DNA from: SZUA-217 sp034658975
Lineage (GTDB): Bacteria > Actinomycetota > Acidimicrobiia > Spongiisociales > ZC4RG35
Length of the DNA: 47,207 nt
Direction: 5' to 3'
Assembly (NCBI GenBank): GCA_034658975.1
Contig: JAYEGJ010000181.1
Coordinates: 1-47,207 of the forward strand
A program made the position numbers and the translations under genes. Below, one piece after another: positions 33,306 through 42,785 of the stretch. The notes beneath the pieces were generated by a model. The model was given only the letters and a program-made list of their open reading frames with translations, searched no databases and was not told the DNA's origin. The stretch's first letter is position 1. Every line of letters starts with the position of its first letter.

Positions 33306-34946
33306 GTGACAGTGTTGAGTGAATCCAGGGGGGACACCTCTACTCCCCTACTCCGGGAGACCATCGGAGCAAACCTCGCCCACACCGTCGAACGCTTCGG
33401 CGATCGAGACGCACTCATCTCCAGACACCAGAACATTCGTTGGACCTACAACGAGTTCGCCGATGAGATCGCCCGCGTCGCCCGCGGACTGGTTGCGATG
33501 GGATTCGAAAAGGGCGATCGGCTCGGCATCTGGTCGCCGAATAACGCCGAGTGGGTGCTGCTCCAGTACGCCACGGCTCAGGTCGGTGTGATCCTGGTGA
33601 ACATCAATCCGGCTTATCGCACCCACGAATTGCAGTACGCCCTCAGCCAATCGGGTTGCCGCGGACTGGTGGCGGCAACTGTCTTCAAAACCTCGGACTA
33701 CGTCGCCATGGTCTCCGAGGTCCGCCCGGCCCTTCCTGATCTCGAGTATGTCATCTTCCTGGGCACCGATGACTGGTCGGATCTGCTCGCCGGCGGGGAG
33801 GGCGTTGATGAGGCTGCCATTGCCGAAATCGAAGCAACCCTCGATCCCGATGACCCAATCAACATCCAGTACACCTCGGGAACGACCGGTTACCCCAAGG
33901 GAGCCACGCTCAGTCACGCCAACATTCTCAACAACGGCTTCTTCGTGGGTGAGACTTGTCGGTACACCGCGGATGATCGGGTCTGCATCCCCGTGCCGCT
34001 CTATCACTGCTTTGGGATGGTCCTCGGGAACATCGCGGTGACGACGCATGGTGCGGCGATGGTGTTCCCTAGCGAAGCCTTCGAACCCGCCGCCACGCTG
34101 GCGGCGGTCTCCGAGGAAGGATGCACCAGCCTCTACGGCGTGCCGACGATGTTCATCGCTGAACTCGCCGAGGAAGACTTCGCCTCTTACGACCTCTCGA
34201 CGCTGCGCACCGGGATCATGGCCGGCTCACCGTGCCCAACCGAGGTCATGAAGCAGACGATTGAAGTGATGAACATGGACGAGGTGACGATCGCCTACGG
34301 CATGACGGAGACATCTCCCGTGAGCACCCAGACCTTGACCGACGATCCCATAGACAAACGGGTGGGTACGGTCGGGCAGGTCCACCCCCACGTGGACATC
34401 AAGATCGTCGACCCCGAGACCGGCGACATCCTCCCGCGGGGAACTGCCGGCGAGTTCTGTACCAGGGGCTACTCGGTCATGACCGGGTACTGGAACGACC
34501 CTGAGCGAACCTCGGAGTCGATCGATTCCGAGGGCTGGATGCACACCGGAGATCTGGCCACCATGGACGATGAGGGGTACGTGAACATCGTCGGGCGAAT
34601 CAAGGACATGGTGATCCGGGGTGGCGAGAACGTCTACCCGCGTGAGATCGAGGAATTCCTCTACACCCACCCCCAGATCCGCGACGTGCAAGTGGTCGGC
34701 GTGCCCGACGCCAAGTACGGCGAGGAGATCATGGCGTGGATCCAGGGTGAGGAGGGCGTCGTGCTCACCGTCGAGGACATCCGCGAGTTCTGCAAAGGGA
34801 AGATCGCTCACTACAAAATCCCACGCTATGTAGTGATGACCGACGAGTACCCGATGACCGTCACCGGGAAGATCCAGAAGAACAAGCTGCGGGATATGGC
34901 CATCGATGAACTCGACCTGGCTGATCAGGTTGCCGACACCGCCTGA
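33306..34946 (+). CDS. AMP-dependent acyl-CoA synthetase
   Basis: Activates a carboxylic acid, probably a fatty acid, to its CoA thioester via an acyl-adenylate. The 546-residue protein has the adenylation motif YTSGTTGYPKGATLSH, YGMTETSPV (A5), the GWMHTGDLATMDDEGY region (A7) and the C-terminal catalytic lysine in TVTGKIQKNKLR (A10). The overall shape fits medium- or long-chain fatty-acid ligases (FadD-like). Substrate length is not readable. I chose GTG 33306, with GGGAGAG upstream; the frame is open to 33150 but overlaps the lipoprotein gene on the other strand. Confidence 0.88.
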   Translation: MTVLSESRGDTSTPLLRETIGANLAHTVERFGDRDALISRHQNIRWTYNEFADEIARVARGLVAMGFEKGDRLGIWSPNNAEWVLLQYATAQVGVILVNINPAYRTHELQYALSQSGCRGLVAATVFKTSDYVAMVSEVRPALPDLEYVIFLGTDDWSDLLAGGEGVDEAAIAEIEATLDPDDPINIQYTSGTTGYPKGATLSHANILNNGFFVGETCRYTADDRVCIPVPLYHCFGMVLGNIAVTTHGAAMVFPSEAFEPAATLAAVSEEGCTSLYGVPTMFIAELAEEDFASYDLSTLRTGIMAGSPCPTEVMKQTIEVMNMDEVTIAYGMTETSPVSTQTLTDDPIDKRVGTVGQVHPHVDIKIVDPETGDILPRGTAGEFCTRGYSVMTGYWNDPERTSESIDSEGWMHTGDLATMDDEGYVNIVGRIKDMVIRGGENVYPREIEEFLYTHPQIRDVQVVGVPDAKYGEEIMAWIQGEEGVVLTVEDIREFCKGKIAHYKIPRYVVMTDEYPMTVTGKIQKNKLRDMAIDELDLADQVADTA

Positions 34947-34981
34947 ATGAGTAGGGATCTCGTGGGCTTAGCCTTTCTCTG

Positions 34982-36829
34982 ATGTCGGGAAACGATCGGG
35001 CCAACACAACCACTCCTGACGTCGCTCTTCTTGGCAAGGGCCGCCATCTCATCGGCCGCCAGCTGAGAGGAGCGCCGCGCGAGTTCACCTTTGGAGGTCT
35101 CGGGGCGCTGCTGTATGCGGCGATGACCATCGTTGCCTCCTTCGTCGTCGGCTGGGTCACCGACTCGGTACTCATCCCCGCCGCTGAGGAAGGCGACGTG
35201 GCCACCGCCACCCTGGCCGCCGCAGCGCTCGCTGTCGTTGGCGTATCTCTTCTCCGTGCCATCGGCATCAGCGGCAGACGGATGGGCGCCTACTACGCCC
35301 AGAAGAGGCTCGAATACCGCGACCGCATCGCGGTCACCGACAAGTACCTCGATCTCCCTATCGAGTGGCACCGCCGCCACTCGACCGGCCAGCTCCTGGC
35401 CAACGCCAACGAGGACGTGGAGGCAGCATCGTTCATAGCCGCTCCCCTGCCCATGGCCTTCGGAGTCGTTGTCATGCTCATTACCACGGCGGTCCTGCTG
35501 ATTATCACCGACCCGTTCCTCGCCCTGATCGGTTTTGCCGTCGGGCCTCTGCTCATGGGTGTCAACTACGCCTACCAGAAGCGGATGCGGGCTGTCGCAG
35601 CCAGAGCGCAGCGGCTTCGAGCCGAAGTCGCCGACATCGCCCACGAGTCATTCGACGCGGCACTGGTGGTGAAGACCCTGGGCAGGGAGGACGCCGAGGT
35701 GGGCCGGTTCGGGGAACGCTCGGACGAGCTGCGGGACCGAATGGTCGAGGTGGGCCGGCTGCGAGCCACCTTTGATCCGGTCATCGAGGCCCTGCCATCC
35801 ATCGGGATCCTCGCCGTTCTCGCCGTGGGCGCCTGGCGGGTCGACCAGGGTGTCCTCACTCCGGGCGCCCTCGTCACCTTTGCGTACCTGTTTCGACTGG
35901 TCGCCCTGCCGATGAGGGTGTTCGGGTGGCTCCTCGGTGAGCTGCCCCGAGCCGTCGTGGGTCTGGATCGGGTTGAGAACGTGCTCAAGGAGGAGGAGAC
36001 GGTGTCCTACGGGGCGCGGGAGAAGACAGGTACCGGCGGGGCCGCCGCATCGGCCGAAACGGTCGCCTATCTGCATCCGGACACCGAGTACGAAGACCTG
36101 TCCAGCACGATGACGACCGTGGAGCATGAGACTCCCGATGAGGATCGTCGTGGAATCGACTCGGTGACTCTGGATGTCTCCCCCGGCACGACTGTCGCCC
36201 TCGTGGGACCGACAGGCTCGGGCAAGTCCACCATCGCCCATCTCCTCGTCCGGCTGTTCGATCCCGATACCGGCACGATCTGTCTCGACGGGCAGGGGTT
36301 GGTCGACCTCGAGCGGGACGCCCTGGCCCAATCGGTGACAATCGTGTTCCAGGAGACTTTTCTCTTCAACGACACCGTCCACGAGAACATCACCCTGGGA
36401 GAGCCCTTCGACGAGTCGGAGGTTCTGAACGCCGCCAAGATTGCCAGGGCCGACGGGTTCATCTCAGAGCTGGATCGTGGATACGGCACTGTCGTCGGCG
36501 AGCGTGGAGCCACCCTGTCGGGCGGCCAGCGGCAGAGGATCGCCCTGGCCCGGGCAATCATCCGCAGCCCTCGACTCCTGGTTCTCGACGACGCCACCTC
36601 CGCGGTCGACCCGGCGGTGGAAGGTGAGATCCTCGCCGGTCTCGAGGAGTTGAACACCAGCGTCGTGATCGTTGCCTATCGAAGATCGTCCATCGTCCTC
36701 GCCGACGAAGTCATCTACGTCGAGGACGGGCGTGTGATCGACAGAGGCACCCACCAGCGGCTCTACGCCTCGCTTCCCGCCTACACGGACCTGATCGATG
36801 CCTATGAGCGCGAGGAGGAGCCGGCATGA
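34982..36829 (+). CDS. ABC exporter half-transporter with degenerate ATPase site
   Basis: A 615-residue type IV ABC exporter subunit: six membrane helices (about 35-330), then a nucleotide-binding domain. Walker A is GPTGSGKST (about 409-417) and the signature is LSGGQ (about 511). Walker B reads LVLDDATSAVD, with Asp where the catalytic Glu should be (about 536), and the switch His is replaced by Tyr in VIVAYRRSSI (about 565). It therefore cannot hydrolyse ATP normally by its own Walker B and H-loop, but its signature completes the partner's active site. It overlaps the partner gene by 4 bp (ATGA). Substrate unknown. Confidence 0.9.
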   Translation: MSGNDRANTTTPDVALLGKGRHLIGRQLRGAPREFTFGGLGALLYAAMTIVASFVVGWVTDSVLIPAAEEGDVATATLAAAALAVVGVSLLRAIGISGRRMGAYYAQKRLEYRDRIAVTDKYLDLPIEWHRRHSTGQLLANANEDVEAASFIAAPLPMAFGVVVMLITTAVLLIITDPFLALIGFAVGPLLMGVNYAYQKRMRAVAARAQRLRAEVADIAHESFDAALVVKTLGREDAEVGRFGERSDELRDRMVEVGRLRATFDPVIEALPSIGILAVLAVGAWRVDQGVLTPGALVTFAYLFRLVALPMRVFGWLLGELPRAVVGLDRVENVLKEEETVSYGAREKTGTGGAAASAETVAYLHPDTEYEDLSSTMTTVEHETPDEDRRGIDSVTLDVSPGTTVALVGPTGSGKSTIAHLLVRLFDPDTGTICLDGQGLVDLERDALAQSVTIVFQETFLFNDTVHENITLGEPFDESEVLNAAKIARADGFISELDRGYGTVVGERGATLSGGQRQRIALARAIIRSPRLLVLDDATSAVDPAVEGEILAGLEELNTSVVIVAYRRSSIVLADEVIYVEDGRVIDRGTHQRLYASLPAYTDLIDAYEREEEPA

Positions 36830-38643
36830 CCGCTACCACTGCCGGTCGGGCTGCAACCGAGAAGAGCGAGGGCGCCCTGGCAACTGTTCGTCGGGGTCTG
36901 GCCCTCTCACCGGAGCTGCGCCGCGGACTGGCCGCCACGATTGCCATCGCACTGGTGGCCACGGCCGGTCGGGTGATCGTGCCCATCGCTGTGCAGCAGA
37001 TCATCGACGGGGGCCTTCGGGGCGAAGGAGTCGACATGGGATTCGTCGTTCAAATGGCCCTGGTCGCCTTGGCGGCCGTTCTCATCACAGCCGGTGCCAC
37101 CGGCTGGATGCATCGCAGGTTGGCCAGGGTTTCCGAGACCGCCCTGTCGGGTCTGCGGATCAGGGCGTTCCGCCACATCCACGACCTCTCCATGCTCCAT
37201 CAGGCCAGCGAACAGCGCGGCGTCCTCGTGGCACGGGTCACCTCCGACGTCGACTCGATCAGCCGCTTCATGCAATGGGGCGGCTTGATGCTCATCGTCA
37301 ACGGCGGCCAGGCTCTGCTTGCCCTCATCGTGATGTTCGTCCTCTCTCCCCGTCTCGGCTTCGTGGTGCTGGTCCTGGCCCCGTTCATCGTGCTGATGAT
37401 CAAGGCGTTCCAGGGCCATCTCCAAACCGCCTACATGAAGGTCAGGGAACGGGTGGGCCACATGCTGGCTCTCCTGGCCGAGACAGTCGTGGGGGCGCCG
37501 GTGATCCGCGCCTACGGGATCGAGACCCGCACCCGGGAGCGGCTCGAGGAGGCGATCGAGAGCCACCGCTCTGCCGCCGTCAAGGCGGGCATCATCTCGG
37601 CCTCGTTTTCCGGAGCCGGTGAGCTGTCGTCGTCGGTCGTCGTGGCAGCGGTCCTCGTGTTCGGGACGGGTATGGCCGCCAGCGGCACGGTCAGCGTCGG
37701 CACGGTTGTCGCCTTCCTCTTCCTCGTCCAGCTCTTCGTCCAGCCGGTCCAGATGCTGGGCGAGGCGATCAACGAGGCTCAGACCGCCGTCGCCGGATGG
37801 CAACGCGTGCTGGACATCCTCGACATCGCCCCCGACGTGGCCGACCCCGGCGCTGAGGGCGTCGAATTACCTCATCAGCCGGTCGGGGTCTGCTTCGCCG
37901 GCGTGACCTTCCGGTACCCGCAGCCCGGCGAGACCGTCACGGAGGCGTCCTCCTCCCCTGCCCTGCGTGACACGACGCTCGAGATCCCTGCACGGCAGCG
38001 CGTCGCCGTGGTCGGCGAGACCGGGTCGGGAAAGACCACCTTCGCCAAGCTGCTCACTCGCCTGATGGACCCCTCCGAGGGAACGGTCTCGATCGGAGAG
38101 ATCGATGTCCGGGATATCCGCTTCGCCTCGCTGCGGGACCGGGTTGTGATGGTGCCCCAGGAGGGAGTCCTCTTCCGGGGGTCGATCGCCGACAACGTTC
38201 GCATGGGCAAGCCGGAGGCCGGTGACCGGGAGTTGCGCGAAACGTTCGAAACCTTGGGCCTGGGCGACTGGCTCGGTGAGATGAGCGCCGGCATCGAGAC
38301 CCCCGTGGGTGAACGTGGCGGCGCCCTCTCGGTCGGAGAACGGCAGTTGGTGACTCTGGTGCGGGCGGCGATTGCAGATCCGGACCTCCTCATTCTCGAC
38401 GAGGCGACATCGGCCGTCGATCCGGCGACCGAGGTGAGGATCAGCAGAGCGCTGGGTGAACTGACCTCGGGAAGGACCGTTGTGACCATCGCCCACCGGC
38501 TTTCCACTGCGGAGGCGGCCGACCGGGTGCTGGTCTTCGACCAGGGCGAGGTCGTCCAGGACGGCTCCCACGCCGATCTGGTCGGTGACGGTGGGGTCTA
38601 CGGTCGTCTCCACGCCTCGTGGCAGCGCGGGACTTCCAACTAA
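36826..38643 (+). CDS. ABC exporter half-transporter with intact ATPase residues
   Basis: A 605-residue partner of the preceding subunit. It has six membrane helices (about 25-325) and a nucleotide-binding domain with Walker A GETGSGKTT (about 397-405), Walker B LLILDEATSAVD with the catalytic Glu, and the H-loop His in TIAHRLST (about 556). Its signature is LSVGE (about 501) instead of LSGGQ. The defects are complementary: its own Walker and H-loop residues plus the partner's LSGGQ make one good site, while its poor signature pairs with the partner's poor Walker B. This is the pattern of asymmetric heterodimeric multidrug or lipid exporters. Confidence 0.9.
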   Translation: MTATTAGRAATEKSEGALATVRRGLALSPELRRGLAATIAIALVATAGRVIVPIAVQQIIDGGLRGEGVDMGFVVQMALVALAAVLITAGATGWMHRRLARVSETALSGLRIRAFRHIHDLSMLHQASEQRGVLVARVTSDVDSISRFMQWGGLMLIVNGGQALLALIVMFVLSPRLGFVVLVLAPFIVLMIKAFQGHLQTAYMKVRERVGHMLALLAETVVGAPVIRAYGIETRTRERLEEAIESHRSAAVKAGIISASFSGAGELSSSVVVAAVLVFGTGMAASGTVSVGTVVAFLFLVQLFVQPVQMLGEAINEAQTAVAGWQRVLDILDIAPDVADPGAEGVELPHQPVGVCFAGVTFRYPQPGETVTEASSSPALRDTTLEIPARQRVAVVGETGSGKTTFAKLLTRLMDPSEGTVSIGEIDVRDIRFASLRDRVVMVPQEGVLFRGSIADNVRMGKPEAGDRELRETFETLGLGDWLGEMSAGIETPVGERGGALSVGERQLVTLVRAAIADPDLLILDEATSAVDPATEVRISRALGELTSGRTVVTIAHRLSTAEAADRVLVFDQGEVVQDGSHADLVGDGGVYGRLHASWQRGTSN

Positions 38644-38682
38644 AACGCTAGGAATCCGTAACCCAAGAAACGGCGAAGAGAT

Positions 38683-39657
38683 CTACTCCGGCTTTGGCAA
38701 CCCCGGCGGCAACACCGACCATGGCAACACCGACCATATGGAGGGCGACTCCGTAGGTAACGGGGGGTCAACGCATACGTCACGTCCCACACCCGGCTGG
38801 GGGTTGAACACACGGCCCCTGACGAAACCCGAACCGGACTCGTCGGTGTTGAGGTAGTCCTCGATCGCGTCGGCAATCGCCTCTCCGGCCACGCTGAGAT
38901 ACTCCGGCGTTTGATGCAGGGCTGCTTCGGAGCGATTGGAGAGGTATCCAAGTTCGATGAGTGCCGTCGGCGTGTCCGGGTGACGGATGATCCCGTAGGC
39001 ATCGTCTCCACGCGTGCTGAGGACCGTCATGACTCCGGCGTCCGCGGCCCCAACCCAGTTGACATTGAAGGAGCCGAGCCCGGCCATGGCATGTTCGAAG
39101 AGCAGTCCGCCGAGACGCCCCGAAAGATCAGACTCCTGCTGGACAAAGACTTCGATTCCGGGTTCGCGGGAAGGTCCCGGGGAGGGTGAGTTGTGGTGTA
39201 TCGACACCATGATCTCTGCCCCCAGGGTGTCGGCCAGGTTGGCGCGGACGCTCAATGGCGAGGCGTAGTCGTCGGTGCGGGTCAGGATGGCATCGATTCC
39301 CCTGCGGGTCAGGGCATCTATGACCTGGTAGGCGACATTCAGATTCAGCACCTTCTCCGGCATGCCGGTCGGAGCCACGGCTCCGGTGTCAACCATGCCT
39401 CCGTGGCCCGGGTCGATGACGACGGTGGTCTCATAGATCGGGGTGCCCTCGCCGAGGTGAGCTTGATAACCGCATGGTGTGGTCACCCAGTAACCGGAAT
39501 GGGTGGAGCGAGTGATGGCGACCGGCACCCCATCAGGCGTCAATAGACCCAGTGGATCTGCGTCCTGTGCTGCCACCGGGAGCGCCAGGGAGGCCATGGC
39601 AAAGGCGATGAGGACGGCGATGGTCAGCGCCCTGGTCCGTTTCGCGTTAGGCATCAT
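38683..39657 (-). CDS. N-acetylmuramoyl-L-alanine amidase (Amidase_3)
   Basis: A zinc amidase that cuts peptidoglycan stem peptides from glycan strands. After a signal peptide (ALTIAVLIAFAMASLALPVAA), the Amidase_3 domain has VVIDPGHGG (first zinc His), the MPEKVLNLNVAYQV segment with the zinc Glu, VSIHHNSP (second zinc His) and TALIELGYLSNRSE (catalytic Glu). The protein has 324 residues from ATG 39657, and a GTG six codons earlier is possible. The C-terminus is short, Pro-rich and contains a tandem repeat (SVLPW). It is convergent with the ABC genes. Confidence 0.9.
   Translation of the reverse strand: MMPNAKRTRALTIAVLIAFAMASLALPVAAQDADPLGLLTPDGVPVAITRSTHSGYWVTTPCGYQAHLGEGTPIYETTVVIDPGHGGMVDTGAVAPTGMPEKVLNLNVAYQVIDALTRRGIDAILTRTDDYASPLSVRANLADTLGAEIMVSIHHNSPSPGPSREPGIEVFVQQESDLSGRLGGLLFEHAMAGLGSFNVNWVGAADAGVMTVLSTRGDDAYGIIRHPDTPTALIELGYLSNRSEAALHQTPEYLSVAGEAIADAIEDYLNTDESGSGFVRGRVFNPQPGVGRDVCVDPPLPTESPSIWSVLPWSVLPPGLPKPE
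38710..38739. repeat. Two tandem copies of a 15-bp unit in the amidase tail
   Basis: CAACACCGACCATGG at 38710-38724 is followed directly by CAACACCGACCATAT, 13 of 15 bases identical. In frame it duplicates the five residues around SVLPW near the amidase C-terminus. It probably arose by slippage. Confidence 0.7.
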
Positions 39658-39699
39658 GCCGAACCACTGTCCCACATCATCTACACCTAAGCTCGCTTC

Positions 39700-41065
39700 G
39701 TGAATATTGCTAGCGCTTTTCGCTCACCGGCCGTCCAACGCGGTGCCCTGGCGGTCATCGCTGTGATCGCCATCCTGGCCATACCGGACTTCCGCGGAGC
39801 TCTCGTCAGGTTTCTTGTAGCTGCCGGCGCTGGGGCATACGGTGCCCTGGAACTAATCACAGGGGTGAAGGACCGCCGATGGTCTCAGGCAGCTATCGCC
39901 GTTGTGTTCATCCTGACAGGTGTCGCACTGCTCTTCGGAGGCGACGACGCTCGGTAGCTCGTTTCGCTGGCTTTCGGCGGCCTGGTAGTCCTGCGCGGTC
40001 TGGGCACGACACCCGATGCGGTTACGGCCTATCGCGACCCTGAAGGCGACCCATTTTGGCCGGCAACATGGGGGGTCCTCACCCTCGGTCTGGGCATCGC
40101 GATACTCGTTATCCCCGAGACAGTCATTCGGATGGCGGTCCTACTCATCGGACTCGTCTGGATCCTGAGCGCGGTCGTGGTCCTCGTCAATGCGCTCGGA
40201 AGTGCTTCGGACCAGGTACCCGACGACCTGGTGAGCGTCATCAAATCGAACTCGATGGGAGCCGGCCTACGTCGCCAGGTGACCGAAACGATCTTCGAAG
40301 GGTGGGACTCATCCGAAGGAACCCTCCGGTTTGCCGCCCTGATGAGCTTCGCCACCGCCATCGCCACTTTCGGAGTGAAGTCGGATTCCACGGCAGTAGT
40401 GATCGGAGCAATGCTCATAGCCCCGCTGATGAGCCCGATCATGGCTCTCAGCGCCTCGATTCTCATGGGATGGCCCAAGCGAGCATCCCGGTGGTTACGC
40501 AATGACACATCCCGCTGTAGGCAACTCCCTGCCGGGCGTTGCCATCGCCGTCGCCCTTGCCCCACCACTTGCCGTGGTCGGGGTCACCCTCGAATCGGGC
40601 GCCTTCGCCTTTGCCGGCGGCGCCTTTCTCCTGTTCCTCACCAACCTGGTCGGCATCGTCGTAGCGAGCGGAATCACCTATGTCGTATCCGGCTACAGCC
40701 CGTGGTCGCATGTGGAGCGTGCCGGGGAGAGCGGTCGTCGCTCGCTCGTCCTCGTCGGCGTGGCGCTGGCTCTGATAGTTCTCCCTCTCGGCATCATCGG
40801 GGACGACATCGTCGACGCAGCGACCTTTCAGTCACGTGCGGATGAGACAGTCGAGGGCTGGCTTGGTCCGGGTACCGACTATCAGGTCGTTCAGGTGAGA
40901 ATCTTCGGAGAGAGCGTCGAGGTCGTCATCGCCGGGCCGGGTGAGGCCCCTGACCCCGAGGAGCTGGCGAATGAGCTGGCCGAGACCATCGATCGGAAGA
41001 TCATTCTCGAACTCAGTGTCATACCAGAGGAGCATTTCAGCATCGAGGTGCCCAGACCGAGCTAG
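39700..41065 (+). pseudogene. DUF389 membrane protein, decayed
   Basis: The gene starts ATG-less with GTG 39700 and encodes helices resembling HdeD/DUF308. It meets an in-frame TAG at 39955-39957, then continues in the same frame through more helices into a DUF389 domain (FGVKSDSTAVVIGAMLIAPLMSPIMALSASIL). At about 40475-40492 the sequence jumps to another frame, reading GGYAMTHPAVGNSLPGVAIAVALAPPLAVVG, the later DUF389 core. About 60 expected residues between the two are missing. An in-frame stop and a deletion with frame change are independent lesions, so this is a true pseudogene. Confidence 0.8.
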
Positions 41066-42771
41066 TGGAATCGCAGAGAGCGGGCGACCTCAGCGGCGAG
41101 TTGGGTGGCCTCTCTCAGCAGTTCCACTTGGGCAGCGATGGCATCGTTGCCCACATCCCCGGAGAGATCGACGTAGACCTTCAGTTTCGGCTCGGTACCA
41201 CTGGGCCGAACAAGGACACGGCCGCCTTCGCCAAGCTCGAGTTGGATGAGCGGCTGGGCCCCCAGCCAGTGGGGTCGCTCATCTTCCCCGACTCGATAGT
41301 CGATGACCCCCGAAACGGCCTTGTTCCCCACTGTGGAAGGAGGATTAGCACCGAGGTGGTCGACGGCTCTCCGGATGGACTCGGCGCCGTCCTGCCCCTT
41401 CCGTACGACGGAATGCTGGGCACTTACCCAAAGGCCGTGACTCGCCCACAGTTTCTCGAGACGCTCAACAACTGACGAGCCTTTCGCAGTCAGCCCCGCG
41501 GTGAGATCTGCGAACACGAGGGCGGCCGAGATCCCGTCCTTGTCGCGGACGACCTGGCCAATCGTATAGCCAAGGGCTTCCTCGTAGCCGAAGACGAACT
41601 TTCCCACTCCCCTGGCTTCGAGCGCCAGGCCGGCGTTGACGATCCACTTGAACCCGGTGAGGGTCACCTCGTGGTGGGCCGAGTAGTGGTCGGCGATCCG
41701 CCCCAGCATCGGGCTCGACACGATCGAATTGAAGACCATGGGCCGCTCCGGCCCACCGTGATGTCTCAGGACGTAATCGCCAAGGAGGACACCGATCTCG
41801 TTTCCGGAAAGAGCCCGCCAGCCGTCCTCGACCTTGACGACTACCGCCAGACGATCCGCATCGGGATCGTTGGCCACGATCAAGTCCGCTGACTCCTCCT
41901 CAGCCAGCGACATGGCGAGATCCAGAGCTCCTGCTTCCTCTGGATTGGGGAATGACACTGTTGGGAAAGCACCGTCCGGCTGGGCTTGCCCCGGAACCGA
42001 GATCAGGCCGCTGTGACCGCCACGCCGGAACACCTCTTCGACGTATTTGCCCCCGACACCGTGGATCGGCGTGTAGACGATCTTCAGCCTCGAAGGAGTT
42101 GGCTCCGGCCTGGCAGCGTCGACCTCTGCCCAATAGGCATCGAACATCTCCTCGCCAAGTGGCTCGATGTTTTGATGGGTGCAGTCGAATGCTGATTCCT
42201 CCCGTGGTATTGCGACGGCACCCGGGCTGGCTTCGATCGCTGCGGCGATGTCGACGTCTACGGGCGAGATGATTTGAGCCGCATTGGAGTCGTAGACCTT
42301 GTATCCATTGTCGGCCGGCGGATTATGCGACGCCGTAACCACCACCGCCGCGCTGGCATCGAGGTGCTTGGCGGCGAAGGCCACGAGGGGGGTGGGAGCC
42401 ACCTCAGGGAAGAAGCGAATCGAAAAGCCGGCAGCCAGTAATACACCGGCCGTGTCTGCGGCGAACTGTCTGCTCGTGGGGCGTGCGTCAAACCCTATGA
42501 CAACAGGACCGTCTGGTATCCCTCCGGCGCGTGCGATCAGGTAATCACCAAGCCCCCGGGTCGTTCTGATCACCACCGCCCGGTTCATCCGCGCCGGGCC
42601 TGCGCCCACTTCGCCGCGGATTCCTGCCGTCCCGAACGTGAGAGTGCCCTCGCATCGTCGTCTCAACTCGTCCAGGTCCTCCGCTGACACGAGTTGTTGA
42701 AGCTCGAATCGGGTCGCTTCGTCAGGGTCGTCGTTTATCCAGGCATTTGCCTTGCTCAGGAGATCGGTCAC
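41062..42771 (-). CDS. Phosphoglucomutase/phosphomannomutase
   Basis: Interconverts hexose 1- and 6-phosphates, feeding nucleotide sugars, glycogen and cell-wall precursors. The 569-residue alpha-D-phosphohexomutase has the phosphoserine loop VTASHNPPADNGYKVY, the metal loop DPDADR, the sugar loop GYEEALGY and the phosphate-binding RPSGTEPKLKVY. Length and the LTFGTAGIRGEVG start segment fit the PgcA/PMM2-like bacterial type. I chose GTG 42771; the frame continues upstream but overlaps galE. It follows galE by 14 bp, so the two probably form a UDP-glucose/galactose operon. Glucose or mannose preference is not certain. Confidence 0.9.
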   Translation of the reverse strand: MTDLLSKANAWINDDPDEATRFELQQLVSAEDLDELRRRCEGTLTFGTAGIRGEVGAGPARMNRAVVIRTTRGLGDYLIARAGGIPDGPVVIGFDARPTSRQFAADTAGVLLAAGFSIRFFPEVAPTPLVAFAAKHLDASAAVVVTASHNPPADNGYKVYDSNAAQIISPVDVDIAAAIEASPGAVAIPREESAFDCTHQNIEPLGEEMFDAYWAEVDAARPEPTPSRLKIVYTPIHGVGGKYVEEVFRRGGHSGLISVPGQAQPDGAFPTVSFPNPEEAGALDLAMSLAEEESADLIVANDPDADRLAVVVKVEDGWRALSGNEIGVLLGDYVLRHHGGPERPMVFNSIVSSPMLGRIADHYSAHHEVTLTGFKWIVNAGLALEARGVGKFVFGYEEALGYTIGQVVRDKDGISAALVFADLTAGLTAKGSSVVERLEKLWASHGLWVSAQHSVVRKGQDGAESIRRAVDHLGANPPSTVGNKAVSGVIDYRVGEDERPHWLGAQPLIQLELGEGGRVLVRPSGTEPKLKVYVDLSGDVGNDAIAAQVELLREATQLAAEVARSLRFH

Positions 42772-42785
42772 GGGCCGGAGATTAG

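Noticed and set aside
38640..38800. The tandem repeat in the amidase tail as a mobile-element end.
   Set aside because: It is a two-copy, 15-bp in-frame duplication with no inverted repeats or transposase nearby.
39955..39957. TAG readthrough or recoding in the DUF389 gene.
   Set aside because: No recoding signal is evident, and the same gene has a second, unrelated deletion with a frame change, so decay is simpler.
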